Source: Bacteroidota bacterium
GTDB taxonomy: Bacteria; Bacteroidota; Bacteroidia; Bacteroidales; Lentimicrobiaceae
Assembly (NCBI GenBank): GCA_009773515.1
Contig: WSXX01000001.1
Span: forward strand, 124,001-188,000
Length of the DNA: 64,000 nt
Reading direction: 5' to 3'
Both the position numbers and the translations under genes were made by a program. Below are positions 37,051 to 45,433 of the stretch, in pieces; position 1 is the first letter of the stretch, and each line of letters begins with the position of its first letter. The notes under the pieces were generated by a model. It made no database searches. It worked only from the letters and a program-made list of their open reading frames with translations, and was not told the origin of the DNA.

Positions 37051-37328
37051 AATGGGACTGAAGGAGGCGAAGCCTTATCTGCAAGGGGAAGAAAGGGTAA
37101 AATATTTTTACAAATTACCTGATTCCCCGGAACTTTACAGGAGCGCTCAGCCTACACTCTGATGAATTCTACACTACAGATATTCATTTTGCAAAGCATT
37201 GCATTGGCGCTGAAAACAAAAACCGACAACCAACAAAGCTTTACGCAAGCAGGCACCTTGTGGTAACCGGAAAATTTGTATTTTTAACCAGGATTCTGCA
37301 AGCCGCGGAGATAGGTAATTTTTAAATG

Positions 37329-37361
37329 CCTGCCAGCGCAAAGCTTCGGGCGTTGTATGCA
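37329..37361 (+). other. Module boundary motif GCCTGCCAGCGC...TTGTATGCA
   Basis: GCCTGCCAGCGCAAAGC is followed by TTGTATGCA (37353-37361). The inverse TGCATACAA occurs at 38608-38616, just after the two-gene module, and a near copy of the first part, GCCCGCCAGCGCTTAGCC, lies upstream of the next module (about 38897). Confidence 0.5.
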
Positions 37362-37414
37362 ATTTTAGGACAACCAGTACGGCATGAATATTTATGAGGA
37401 AAAAATCTTAGATT

Positions 37415-37422
37415 TACTTTTG
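37415..37422 (+). promoter_or_regulatory. -7 box TACTTTTG
   Basis: Exact TAnnTTTG match 22 bp before the start codon at 37445. Confidence 0.55.
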
Positions 37423-37444
37423 TTCAGAATGTTAAAAATAAAAT

Positions 37445-38113
37445 ATGAAACGGATAGAAATTATATATAACGACAATTCTTTCACAGAAAAGCCTCATGT
37501 TAAATCTATTTACTTAGATAGTAAATTTGACTATAAATCTAATTATAAGGTTAGTAGTGAAGGAAAAGAAATTGTGTTTGATAGCAAAAATGATATCGAT
37601 AACTTTTTTGAAAAAACTAAGGGCCTTAACCCAAATGAAATGAGTCTTTATCTGTTAAGATTTGGCTATTCGAATTGGGAAAAAGCTTCGTTTTATGAAA
37701 TGCAGTCTCTTAAATCAATTTTACTGTGTTATCATTGGCTAGAATTAAGTATTTCAAACAGTGAAGATTTAGATGTTAACAAGATGTTTTATGATGAATT
37801 TATTGTTGATTGGAATTATAAAATAAATCCACAAAACACTATTTACTTGTTAAAAAAAGAATACATAGAAAAGGAAGGCCAACTTATATATCTACAACGA
37901 CTTTTAGAATTAAATTTACTATGTAAGATTAACTTATTTATTGGTGGCGAACCTTTGATAAATTATTTTATTCCATTGCTTACTCCAGGTGTTAAATTAG
38001 AATATTTCAAAAGCAATTTTGATTTACATGGAAATGATTCAAATAAATTATGGAAAAAATTATTAGAAGATAAATCAACAAGAATTGGTAATTGGTTAAA
38101 AAATAGATTCTAA
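37445..38113 (+). CDS. Hypothetical AT-rich protein, first gene of coupled pair
   Basis: 222 aa, no signal peptide or TM segment, so probably cytoplasmic. Rich in Lys, Asn, Leu and Tyr. A recognisable family motif is absent. N-terminus MKRIEIIYNDNSFTEKPHVK; the middle has helical stretches (FYEMQSLKSILLCYHWLELSI; LIYLQRLLELNLLCKINLFI). Codon use is much more AT-rich than in the housekeeping genes. Its stop overlaps the start of the next gene by 1 bp (TAATG), so the two proteins are probably made together and may interact. Confidence 0.75.
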   Translation: MKRIEIIYNDNSFTEKPHVKSIYLDSKFDYKSNYKVSSEGKEIVFDSKNDIDNFFEKTKGLNPNEMSLYLLRFGYSNWEKASFYEMQSLKSILLCYHWLELSISNSEDLDVNKMFYDEFIVDWNYKINPQNTIYLLKKEYIEKEGQLIYLQRLLELNLLCKINLFIGGEPLINYFIPLLTPGVKLEYFKSNFDLHGNDSNKLWKKLLEDKSTRIGNWLKNRF

Positions 38114-38574
38114 TGGAAATAGCATATAATTTTTTAAAATCAATACTTAACCTGAATGTACTTTATCAATTCATAGGTGCACTAATATCTATTGCTCTAA
38201 CAGTAATGGTGGTTTTTTTGAAACAATATAATTTGAGAAAACAAAGGAGAAGTTATTACGAGGGGATGAGTTCGTATCAAGAACTTGGCGATATAGATGT
38301 AAAAGTTGATGAAGACTTGCCGTATGAAAATGTTTTAAAAATTGTCTTCAAGTGGTCATTACAACCCTTATTGCTTGTCTTTTTATTAGGATTTATTGGC
38401 AATACGACAGAGTATATAAAATTGATTGTTTTTATTATCGTATTAATATCAACTATGGTTCATGAATTTATGGCTTCAGATGAATATATTGATATGAAGA
38501 CCTATCGTGTTTTTATTTTAATTCTTTGGTTGATTAGTTATTTCATACTTAGTTATGAGGCAAATTTGATTTAA
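38113..38574 (+). CDS. Small membrane protein, second gene of coupled pair
   Basis: 153 aa with about four TM segments: one N-terminal (LYQFIGALISIALTVMVVFL), a basic/acidic cytoplasmic loop (KQYNLRKQRRSYYEGM ... DIDVKVDEDLPYENV), then LQPLLLVFLLGFIGN, LIVFIIVLISTMVHEFM and VFILILWLISYFILSY. Family not recognised. Translational coupling to the upstream soluble protein suggests a membrane anchor plus soluble partner. Both genes sit between inverted TTGTATGCA motifs. Confidence 0.75.
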   Translation: MEIAYNFLKSILNLNVLYQFIGALISIALTVMVVFLKQYNLRKQRRSYYEGMSSYQELGDIDVKVDEDLPYENVLKIVFKWSLQPLLLVFLLGFIGNTTEYIKLIVFIIVLISTMVHEFMASDEYIDMKTYRVFILILWLISYFILSYEANLI

Positions 38575-38607
38575 GAAATAAATATATCCGAGCACAAATA
38601 GAAAAAC

Positions 38608-38833
38608 TGCATACAATCGAGTAGACGGCTCCGCCAGTAATTAGCTGACGGAGTGCGCCTCTCACACTCCCGCATTTGAGGGACTTGCACCTCTTGGAAA
38701 TTTATTCCCACTTGTTAGGTTACTCCGAAAAAAAAAATGTATTTTTGATCTTTTTGCAGAGCGTACAACAAGTGTGCGCTGCAGCCATGCAGGGCACACA
38801 CAAAGGCTAAACGCTATCGCACGCATGGTTGTA
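38608..38833. other. Hairpin-rich junction between accessory modules
   Basis: TGCATACAA (38608-38616) is followed by CTCCGCCAG and CTGACGGAG arms. Further on, TACAACAAGTGTGCG (38764-38778) opposes CGCACGCATGGTTGTA (38818-38833), with an inner CTGCA-GCCA-TGCAG hairpin. This suggests recombination-site-like DNA between two transferred modules; no gene lies in 38575-38960. Confidence 0.5.
38740..38747 (+). promoter_or_regulatory. -7 box TATTTTTG
   Basis: Exact TAnnTTTG match 214 bp before the RavA-like start; a transcript from here would carry the palindrome at 38764-38833 in its leader. Confidence 0.4.
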
Positions 38834-38960
38834 AGGAGAAAGACTGAACATTTATTGAAAATTGTGCTGACCTGAAAGAGATATTTTCAAAAGTGCCCGC
38901 CAGCGCTTAGCCTCAACCTTTACCAACAAGCATGGAAAACAAACTTATAAAAACTAACAT

Positions 38961-40514
38961 ATGACAGTCAAAGAAAAAATTAACGAGATTCTAAAAAAAA
39001 TCAATGAAGGAGTAATTGAGAAAGAAGAAGTATTAGCATTAACACTTTTAAGTTCAATAGCAGGGGAAAGCATTTTCTTTTTAGGCCCTCCGGGTGTTGC
39101 AAAGTCCTTAATTGCCAGGAAACTAAAGTATGTTTATAAAGACGGGTCTTCATTTGAATATTTGATGAATCGTTTTAGCACTCCAGATGAAATATTTGGA
39201 CCTGTTTCTATATCAAAATTGAAAGATCAAGACAAATATGAAAGAATTGTAAAAAATTATCTGCCTAGTGCAACAGTAGTTTTTCTAGATGAGATATGGA
39301 AAGCGGGACCTTCAATTCAAAACACGCTTTTGACAGTTTTAAATGAAAAAAAGTATCGTAACGGGGATCAAGAGATTGATATTCCTCTTAAGTCTTTAGT
39401 TTCTGCTTCAAATGAATTACCTAATAGAGACCAAGGACTCGAAGCACTTTGGGACAGGTTTCTTATACGCTTGATTGTCGATGGAATTAAGGACAATGAA
39501 AATTTCAATAGAATGATTTCTGAGACTTTAAATTCTTATAGTGATACTATAGAAGAAAAGCTCAAAATCACAGATGAAGAATATGAAAAATGGAGCAAGG
39601 CAATTGATGAAATTAAAATACCTGAAAACGTCTTCAACGTAATTCATGTCATTAGAAATTACATTGATCAATTCAACCAAAAAGTAGAAAATAAAGAAAA
39701 TCAAATATACATTTCTGACCGTAGATGGCGTAAAATCGTGAGATTATTGAGAACTTCTGCATTCCTCAATGATCGGATATCAGTTGATTTAATGGACTGT
39801 TTCATAATTAATCATTGTCTTTGGAATGAATCTGGGCAAATAAATGCTGTTTCACAGTTCGTTAGAGGTGCTATACAGAAATTTGGGTACTCACTTAAGT
39901 TTAATTTCAAAAGTTTGAAAGATGAGTTGGATGAGTTTAAAACTGAAATTAAAGAAGAAACAAAGTTTGAAAAAGATACAAGAGTTGAAACTTTTATTGA
40001 AACCCAAGGGTACTTTGAGTTAGAAAATCCACCTTCACAGCATGATAGATTTATTGAAAATAATATTTTCAAGCAACTTACAAATGAAAAGCAACCTATT
40101 TATTTATTTTACAAGCAATATTCTTCGTTTAATCGTCATAATCAATACCATTCAAGAAGTGGTAAAGATAAGTTTCATATCACTTTAAATGATAAAGATT
40201 ACAAACTTAAGACGGAAATTACAGGAGAAAAGCGGCAAATTACTAAAAAACCACACATAAAAGTTGAAGAAGATTGGGACTCAAGAGTAAATAAATATCT
40301 TGAAACCACTAATAACTTTAAAGATCAACTCGAAGCATACAAGAATAAAGATTTAAAACATTTAAGGACAAATCTATTTGCCAATCCTGAGCTTGCAAAC
40401 ATTGTTGAAAGTCATTTAGCGGACACATTGAAAGATATTGAAAAAATCGAAGTTGAAATAAGAAAAATTCAAAATGATTACAAAAAACTAAAAGACGAAG
40501 TAATAATACTATAA
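38961..40514 (+). CDS. ravA: RavA-family MoxR AAA+ ATPase
   Basis: 517 aa. The AAA+ module has Walker A GPPGVAKS (42-49), RFSTPDEIFGPVSISKL, Walker B VVFLDEIWKAGPSIQNTLL (107-125), SASNELPNRDQGLEALWDRFLIRL and sensor/arginine motifs, all characteristic of RavA. A long Lys/Glu-rich C-terminal region with coiled-coil character follows. RavA works with the VWA protein ViaA; in E. coli the pair affects respiratory complexes, phospholipids and aminoglycoside uptake. The ViaA-like gene lies downstream, so this is the classical pair. AT-rich, like the neighbouring accessory genes. Confidence 0.87.
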   Translation: MTVKEKINEILKKINEGVIEKEEVLALTLLSSIAGESIFFLGPPGVAKSLIARKLKYVYKDGSSFEYLMNRFSTPDEIFGPVSISKLKDQDKYERIVKNYLPSATVVFLDEIWKAGPSIQNTLLTVLNEKKYRNGDQEIDIPLKSLVSASNELPNRDQGLEALWDRFLIRLIVDGIKDNENFNRMISETLNSYSDTIEEKLKITDEEYEKWSKAIDEIKIPENVFNVIHVIRNYIDQFNQKVENKENQIYISDRRWRKIVRLLRTSAFLNDRISVDLMDCFIINHCLWNESGQINAVSQFVRGAIQKFGYSLKFNFKSLKDELDEFKTEIKEETKFEKDTRVETFIETQGYFELENPPSQHDRFIENNIFKQLTNEKQPIYLFYKQYSSFNRHNQYHSRSGKDKFHITLNDKDYKLKTEITGEKRQITKKPHIKVEEDWDSRVNKYLETTNNFKDQLEAYKNKDLKHLRTNLFANPELANIVESHLADTLKDIEKIEVEIRKIQNDYKKLKDEVIIL

Positions 40515-40536
40515 AAAGAAAACATAATTTAATTGA

Positions 40537-40674
40537 ACGAATTGGTCAGAGTCATATGCCTTTATAAACACAGATGTTCGATGGTTCAAGGATAATACTG
40601 AAATAGATGATGATACTCATAGTAAAATAAAAGAAGTTTTTGAAAACAGACATAATAATGAACAATATGTTTGA
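40537..40674 (+). pseudogene. Possible short coding remnant between ravA and viaA
   Basis: A start-less 45-codon frame reads plausibly as protein (NWSESYAFINTDVRWFKDN then EIDDDTHSKIKEVFENR) and stops at 40672-40674, overlapping the viaA start. It follows an in-frame TGA at 40534. It could be the tail of a lost gene, or chance. Confidence 0.3.
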
Positions 40675-42247
40675 CAGGTTTGAGAATTACGGCTCAATTG
40701 CAGACGAATTAACCAGAAAGAGGTTAGCTGAAACGATTTATTCGCAGCTTCAAACCAAAACAGAAACTAAGATTGGTTTCGCTAATGCTGATATTGAAAA
40801 CTTTGCAACTGCCATAGACGAAATTCTTTCTAATCCTACAATGAGAGAATTGTGTTCAAAAGACCATGAACTTGCTGAAAAGATAACCCAAGAAATTCTT
40901 GTGTTTATCAATAAAACAAGCAGGTCAATTGGAAAATCTGAAAATCCTATTGGCAAGGAATATATAGTTTTCAAAGAATTTGAGCAAAGTAAAAAGTCTG
41001 AATTTAAAAGTAAGTGGGAGAACGTAAATCCAATTCTTAAAGACAACTACGACCAAAAAGAACTTGATACTACTTTTTATGAAAAGGAGTTCAACAGAAG
41101 CTTAGATAAAAAAAACATAAGCGATAAGGACAAGCCAAGTTTTGAAAGTGTTAAAGAACATTTTACAGAGAAGTGGGTAGAGTTACTCTTAAAAAGACAA
41201 ACGAAATGGGGACTTGAACTGATAGATGAAGCAAGAAAAAAGTTCTGTGAAGAATTATACAAGCGAATTGAAGAACTAAAAAAACTTCAAGAAGGACTTG
41301 AGCCATTTACAAAAGAATTGGGAAGGCTTTGGGATATGAGCAAGGGTAACTGGCAGCGTGTTAACTTTGATATATTAAAGAAATACGCTGAACTTTTAAA
41401 GAGAGATAGGTCATTGCTAGAGCTTGCTGAAATGCTTGGCAAAATGCGACAAGCGGAAAAAGAATACGAAGAAGAAATGTTTAAAAACATACGACTCAAG
41501 CAAGAATGGAAAGCTGAACATGCTAGCAAAGAAAACCTTATAGGGATTCTGGAAAGCGACGATTTATGCAGTTTGCTTCCCTCTGAAACCGTCTTTCTTG
41601 CTGATGAAACTTTCCAAACAGTTTTTTTTAAAAAGTTTGCTGAAAAAAAACTTCAAACATTCGAGTATCAGTCAAAAATGCTTTCTTTCAGTGAAGAAGA
41701 ATTTCAAGACAAAAGACAAAAAGAAAAAGAAGAAAAAAACGGCCCTTTTATTATTTGTGTTGATACAAGCGGTTCAATGCACGGAACACCTGAAACTGTT
41801 GCAAAGACGCTTTGTTTCGCTATCTTAAAAATTGCAATTCGTGACAATAGAAAATGTTATCTAATTTCATTTTCAACAGGCATAGAAACGTTAAACCTTA
41901 CAGACCTTAAAAATTCGATTGACAAAATCATTCAATTTTTATCAATGAGTTTCAACGGTGGCACAGACGCAACTCCAGCTATGAGAGAAGCACTACTTAT
42001 GCTAACAACGGCTGACTACAAAAAAGCAGACGTAATAATGCTTTCTGACTTTGTAATGTCAGCGTTCGACAAGACAACGCAAGACCAAATTTTAAGAGCA
42101 AAAGAAAACAAAACAAAATTTCACAGTTTGGTAGTTGGCAACAGCCAAAATCCAGCGATAATTGCGGACTTCGACAACAACTGGTTTTACGATACGAATA
42201 ATCCAAACAGTATTTTGACACTTGTAAAAAACATAAACGACCTTTAA
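40658..42247 (+). CDS. viaA: ViaA-like VWA domain protein
   Basis: 529 aa from the ATG at 40658 (MNNMFDRFENYG; 40667 is an alternative). The N-terminal two thirds are helical and charged, as in ViaA. The C-terminal von Willebrand A domain has the MIDAS motif DTSGSM from residue 369, then GGTDATP (Thr ligand) and VIMLSDFVMS. It is the partner of RavA-type ATPases, which are thought to act on it as a chaperone-like pair. It lies 143 bp after ravA, with a possible coding remnant in the gap. AT-rich composition as in ravA. Confidence 0.85.
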   Translation: MNNMFDRFENYGSIADELTRKRLAETIYSQLQTKTETKIGFANADIENFATAIDEILSNPTMRELCSKDHELAEKITQEILVFINKTSRSIGKSENPIGKEYIVFKEFEQSKKSEFKSKWENVNPILKDNYDQKELDTTFYEKEFNRSLDKKNISDKDKPSFESVKEHFTEKWVELLLKRQTKWGLELIDEARKKFCEELYKRIEELKKLQEGLEPFTKELGRLWDMSKGNWQRVNFDILKKYAELLKRDRSLLELAEMLGKMRQAEKEYEEEMFKNIRLKQEWKAEHASKENLIGILESDDLCSLLPSETVFLADETFQTVFFKKFAEKKLQTFEYQSKMLSFSEEEFQDKRQKEKEEKNGPFIICVDTSGSMHGTPETVAKTLCFAILKIAIRDNRKCYLISFSTGIETLNLTDLKNSIDKIIQFLSMSFNGGTDATPAMREALLMLTTADYKKADVIMLSDFVMSAFDKTTQDQILRAKENKTKFHSLVVGNSQNPAIIADFDNNWFYDTNNPNSILTLVKNINDL

Positions 42248-42379
42248 TGACCGAATAAATGCCAGCACCTAATAAATAGAAATATAAGTAATCTGCAATC
42301 CCAATAGCTACCAGAACCATCGATTATCCCACATCCCCCCCACTCCACCAAAATCCCCCTTTTATTCCCACCCAATCCC

Positions 42380-42709
42380 TTACTTCCCCAATTTAGGATT
42401 ATTCAAATGCCGTGTTCCATCGCGCTTGGTTTTCTTCACCAGATTTTTTTCGAGTGCCTTGGTAAGATCTACCCCTGTTTGGTTGGCCAGACAAATCAGC
42501 ACAAAAAGAACATCGGCCATTTCATCAGCAAGATCAGCGGATTTATCGGATTCCTTTTCTGATTGCTCGCCATACCGGCGGGCCATAATCCGGGCAACCT
42601 CACCTACTTCTTCCATTAGTATGGCGGTGTTGGTGAGCTCGTTAAAATATCTGACACCGGTGGTGTTTATCCATTGATCAACAAGGGTTTGTGCTTCGGA
42701 AAGTTGCAT
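42380..42709 (-). CDS. MazG-like nucleotide pyrophosphohydrolase
   Basis: 109 aa from the ATG at 42709 (MQLSEAQTLVDQWI). A longer frame from 42790 is rejected because the promoter box at 42788-42795 lies at its start. ILMEEVGEVARIMARRYGEQ and DLADEMADVLFVLICLANQTGVDL carry the ExxE and ExxD metal-binding motifs of the all-alpha NTP pyrophosphatase superfamily. It hydrolyses a nucleoside triphosphate to monophosphate and pyrophosphate, probably for pool cleaning; the exact substrate is unknown. Confidence 0.9.
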   Translation of the reverse strand: MQLSEAQTLVDQWINTTGVRYFNELTNTAILMEEVGEVARIMARRYGEQSEKESDKSADLADEMADVLFVLICLANQTGVDLTKALEKNLVKKTKRDGTRHLNNPKLGK

Positions 42710-42787
42710 GGGAACGGGTATGTAAATGTTTTCAATTCGGCTGTGTCTGCCTGAAAGTTGAGAAAAGCAATTCGGATCTTTGTATGG

Positions 42788-42795
42788 CAAACATA
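42788..42795 (-). promoter_or_regulatory. Minus-strand -7 box TATGTTTG
   Basis: CAAACATA on the plus strand is TATGTTTG on the minus strand, 79 bp upstream of the MazG-like start. Confidence 0.5.
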
Positions 42796-42806
42796 TAAAA
42801 AAAAGA

Positions 42807-42862
42807 CACTTCGACTCCCCTTCGACAGGCTCAGGGCAGGCTGCTCAGTGTGACATTCGTGT
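42807..42862. repeat. REP-like CACTTCGACTCC element, compact variant
   Basis: CACTTCGACTCC near 42807 and CTGCTCAGTGTGACATTCG near 42841 match the arms of the 103-bp elements at 45085 and 48595, but the spacer is different (CCTTCGACAGGCTCAGGGCAG). Confidence 0.7.
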
Positions 42863-42915
42863 AAGGATCGCATTGAATTTATTTTATCGAACCAGAGTGT
42901 AGTTGGATGATTAAT

Positions 42916-43611
42916 TCACTCCCTCACTTCCAGCTTAAAGCCGGTTCCATGAACGTTCTGAATATTTACGGTTGGTTCGTCTTTGAGGTATTTGCGCAGA
43001 CGGGTGATAAAAACATCCATGCTTCTGCCATAAAAATAATCGGTTTCACCCCAGATTTCGGTGAGTGCCCTGTCGCGTGAGAGAAGGTTGTTCTTATTCA
43101 TACAGAGCAGTTTGAGCAGCGCGTTTTCTTTTGGCGTGAGTTTCTGCTCTTTGCCGTTGGTAACCAGCAACATATTCCCTGAATCGAAACGGGTGGTCCC
43201 CAGGTCGAAAAAATCAGAGCGGGGGCGCATATTCTGGTTCATGCAGCGCTTCAGAATGGCTTCGATGCGAAGTGCAAGTTCTTCGCTGCTGAAAGGTTTT
43301 GTAATATAATCGTCGCAACCAACTTTAAATCCATTGATCCGGCTTTCGCTCTGGCCCAGCGCTGTAAGAAAAATCACAGGCGATTGCTGGTTAATTGCGC
43401 GTATATCAGTGGCAAGTGCAAAACCATCCTTTTTGGGAAGCATTACATCCAGAATACAAAGATCAAAATCACCTTTTTTAAAAAACTCAAGACCCTGCTC
43501 GCCATCTGTTGCCAGAACAATATTGTAGCCCAACAGTTCCAGGTAATCCTGCAAAACCGCGCTCAGGTTGTGATCATCCTCAACCAGTAATATTCTTGCT
43601 TTCTGATCCAT
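42916..43611 (-). CDS. OmpR-family response regulator
   Basis: 231 aa. Receiver domain with acidic pocket EDD (11-13), phospho-acceptor Asp55 (CILDVMLPKKDG), Thr/Ser switch (FLTALGQ) and Lys (ITKPFSSEELALRI). A winged-helix DNA-binding domain follows (LTPKENALLKLLCMNKNNLLSRD to GRSMDVFITRLRKYLKDEP, VHGTGFKLE). It resembles RprY of Bacteroides. The start overlaps the kinase 3' end by 32 bp, so kinase and regulator are co-transcribed, kinase first. The divergent gene at 45434 is a candidate target. Confidence 0.94.
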   Translation of the reverse strand: MDQKARILLVEDDHNLSAVLQDYLELLGYNIVLATDGEQGLEFFKKGDFDLCILDVMLPKKDGFALATDIRAINQQSPVIFLTALGQSESRINGFKVGCDDYITKPFSSEELALRIEAILKRCMNQNMRPRSDFFDLGTTRFDSGNMLLVTNGKEQKLTPKENALLKLLCMNKNNLLSRDRALTEIWGETDYFYGRSMDVFITRLRKYLKDEPTVNIQNVHGTGFKLEVRE

Positions 43612-44908
43612 GATAATCTGTTATTAGTTTCGTTTGATTATGAACCGGTAAATGAATTTCAAAAATACTTCCCTTCTTTAACTCACTTTTTGCTTTGACC
43701 AATCCACCCATGGCCTCCACCATCGTTTTTACATAATACAAGCCCAAACCAAATCCTTTGACATCGTGCACATTTCCTGTATGAACCCTGAATAGCTTTT
43801 TGAAAACATATTTAAGATTGTCGCTGCTGATGCCAATGCCTTTGTCGTGAACTTCAACAACCAACACCGCCCCAATGTTTTTGGTTATGACCTGAATTTC
43901 GGGGTAACCCTGTGCGTATTTGGTGGCATTGTCAAGCAAATTATTTATTATGTTGACAAAATGATTGTAATCTGCATTCACAATACTCTGATTTGCAGAT
44001 AATTTACTTTTAAGAAACCCTCCTTTATCGCGAATGATAAGTTCAAAATTCTTCAGGCAAAATTTAATGGCTTCATGGGCATCAAACTCACGGATATTCA
44101 ATCGGTAATCACCTTTATCGAGAATGGCAATCTGAAGAACCTGTTCAACCTGTTGTTTGAGCCGGAGATTTTCATCGTGAATGATGCCGGCGTAGCGTTT
44201 GGTTCTGGTTGGAAAATCATACACTTCAGGTTTGAGCAACATTTCACTGGCCAGCGAAATGGTTGAAATCGGAGTTTTAAACTCGTGGGTCATATTGTTC
44301 ACAAAATCACTCTTCATTTCTGAGAGTTTCTTTTGCCTGAGGAAAGAGAAAATAACGAATGAAAATGCAAATATTATAACAGCCAGCAACAGCAAAGCAA
44401 GCAGCAGGTAAGGAAAAATTCTGAGCCACAGCACATCGCGTTCAGCCGGGAAAAATACACCGAGATATAATTTTTCGCTGCGGTAAAGGCACGAAAGTGA
44501 AACCCTGTGTTTGGTGGCGACAAGCTGTCCGGGGTAATCTCCTGCATTTCCGGCAAAAATGGTTTCGCAACCGGGGTTAAAAACTCCCCAGGCATATTCG
44601 CGGGTAATTTCCATACCGCCAAACTCCTGGTGCAGCAGCGAATCAAGGCGCACCGTATTGATGGCTGAAAGTATCTCAAAAGTGCGGTGATCACATTTCG
44701 TTCTGCAGATGGTGGAATCGGCCGATTGGCTGTCGCGCTCATCAAACATCAGATTGACCACTCCTTTTAAGGCAAGCTGAACTTTATTGTCGAACTGCTC
44801 TTCCTGCATTGCCAAAGCTTTCCTGACCCAGTAAATCTGAATAAGCACAATCCCCACAAGAGAAAGGGAAGTGATTAAAATGAGGATGACAATGGTACGT
44901 TTTTTCAT
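43580..44908 (-). CDS. Sensor histidine kinase
   Basis: 442 aa. N-terminal TM (TIVILILITSLSLVGIVLIQ), an extracytoplasmic region of about 110 residues with four Cys residues (STICRTKCDH, NPGCETIF, LSCLYRS), a second TM (LLLALLLLAVIIFAFSFVIF), then the HisKA box FVNNMTHEFKTPIS with His208 and a HATPase domain with NLLDNATKYA, DKGIGIS and GFGLGLYYV. RprX-like. The periplasmic cysteines could sense redox or metals, but the signal is unknown. Promoter box on the minus strand at 44928-44935. Confidence 0.93.
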   Translation of the reverse strand: MKKRTIVILILITSLSLVGIVLIQIYWVRKALAMQEEQFDNKVQLALKGVVNLMFDERDSQSADSTICRTKCDHRTFEILSAINTVRLDSLLHQEFGGMEITREYAWGVFNPGCETIFAGNAGDYPGQLVATKHRVSLSCLYRSEKLYLGVFFPAERDVLWLRIFPYLLLALLLLAVIIFAFSFVIFSFLRQKKLSEMKSDFVNNMTHEFKTPISTISLASEMLLKPEVYDFPTRTKRYAGIIHDENLRLKQQVEQVLQIAILDKGDYRLNIREFDAHEAIKFCLKNFELIIRDKGGFLKSKLSANQSIVNADYNHFVNIINNLLDNATKYAQGYPEIQVITKNIGAVLVVEVHDKGIGISSDNLKYVFKKLFRVHTGNVHDVKGFGLGLYYVKTMVEAMGGLVKAKSELKKGSIFEIHLPVHNQTKLITDYHGSESKNITG

Positions 44909-44927
44909 TATTAATTTTATGATTTTG

Positions 44928-44935
44928 CAAAGGTA
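44928..44935 (-). promoter_or_regulatory. Minus-strand -7 box TACCTTTG
   Basis: CAAAGGTA on the plus strand is TACCTTTG on the minus strand, 20 bp upstream of the kinase start. Confidence 0.6.
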
Positions 44936-45084
44936 AGTGATTCATAGTAAAACTTTTAAAATAACTTCCGATATACAGGAGTACCACCTCTGTCTCCCAT
45001 TATGCTGTGACATTGCTGCTAATGACAGATTATTCCTTTTATCGCTGAATAAAGTATTAATTGGTTGAAAATTGATCGTTTAGT

Positions 45085-45187
45085 CCTTCGACTCCGCTCA
45101 GGAGGACATCGTATATAATTGATATTAAGTACATTAAGATGATGCCGTGTACACTTTAAACGAATGTCACACTGAGCGGAGTCGAAG
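45085..45187. repeat. 103-bp REP/BIME-like inverted-repeat element
   Basis: CCTTCGACTCCGCTCAG (45085-45101) opposes CTGAGCGGAGTCGAAG (45172-45187). The interior (GGAGGACATCGTATA ... TGTACACT-like ... ATGTCACA) matches the copy at 48595-48697, which has exactly the same length. It lies in the 525-bp gap between the kinase and the small secreted protein; the rest of that gap has no gene. Confidence 0.9.
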
Positions 45188-45401
45188 TGTTTAAACGCAT
45201 AATTTAACTGTCATCTCCGAATCACACCCATTTTTTTTGAGCATCAACTCAGCACAAAAGGAGGAGTAGAGAGGGATATAAAAAATTCAAAACTTCAGAG
45301 TTCTTTTGATATTTTCCCCCAAAAATAGAAATGCATTTATTTTTAACAGCACCTTAACAGTTATTAACGGTTTATTAACAAGCCATCCTTTTGATAAGCC
45401 T

Positions 45402-45409
45402 TAAGTTTG
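45402..45409 (+). promoter_or_regulatory. -7 box TAAGTTTG
   Basis: Exact TAnnTTTG match 24 bp before the ATG at 45434; it overlaps the longest frame's start at 45407, excluding that start. Confidence 0.6.
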
Positions 45410-45433
45410 CAATCTAACCAAAACAAAAATCTC

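Noticed and set aside
38700-38740. GTTAGGT as an integron attC core site
   Set aside because: It matches GTTRRRY, but no RYYYAAC partner with attC geometry and no integrase were found; seven bases are too little.
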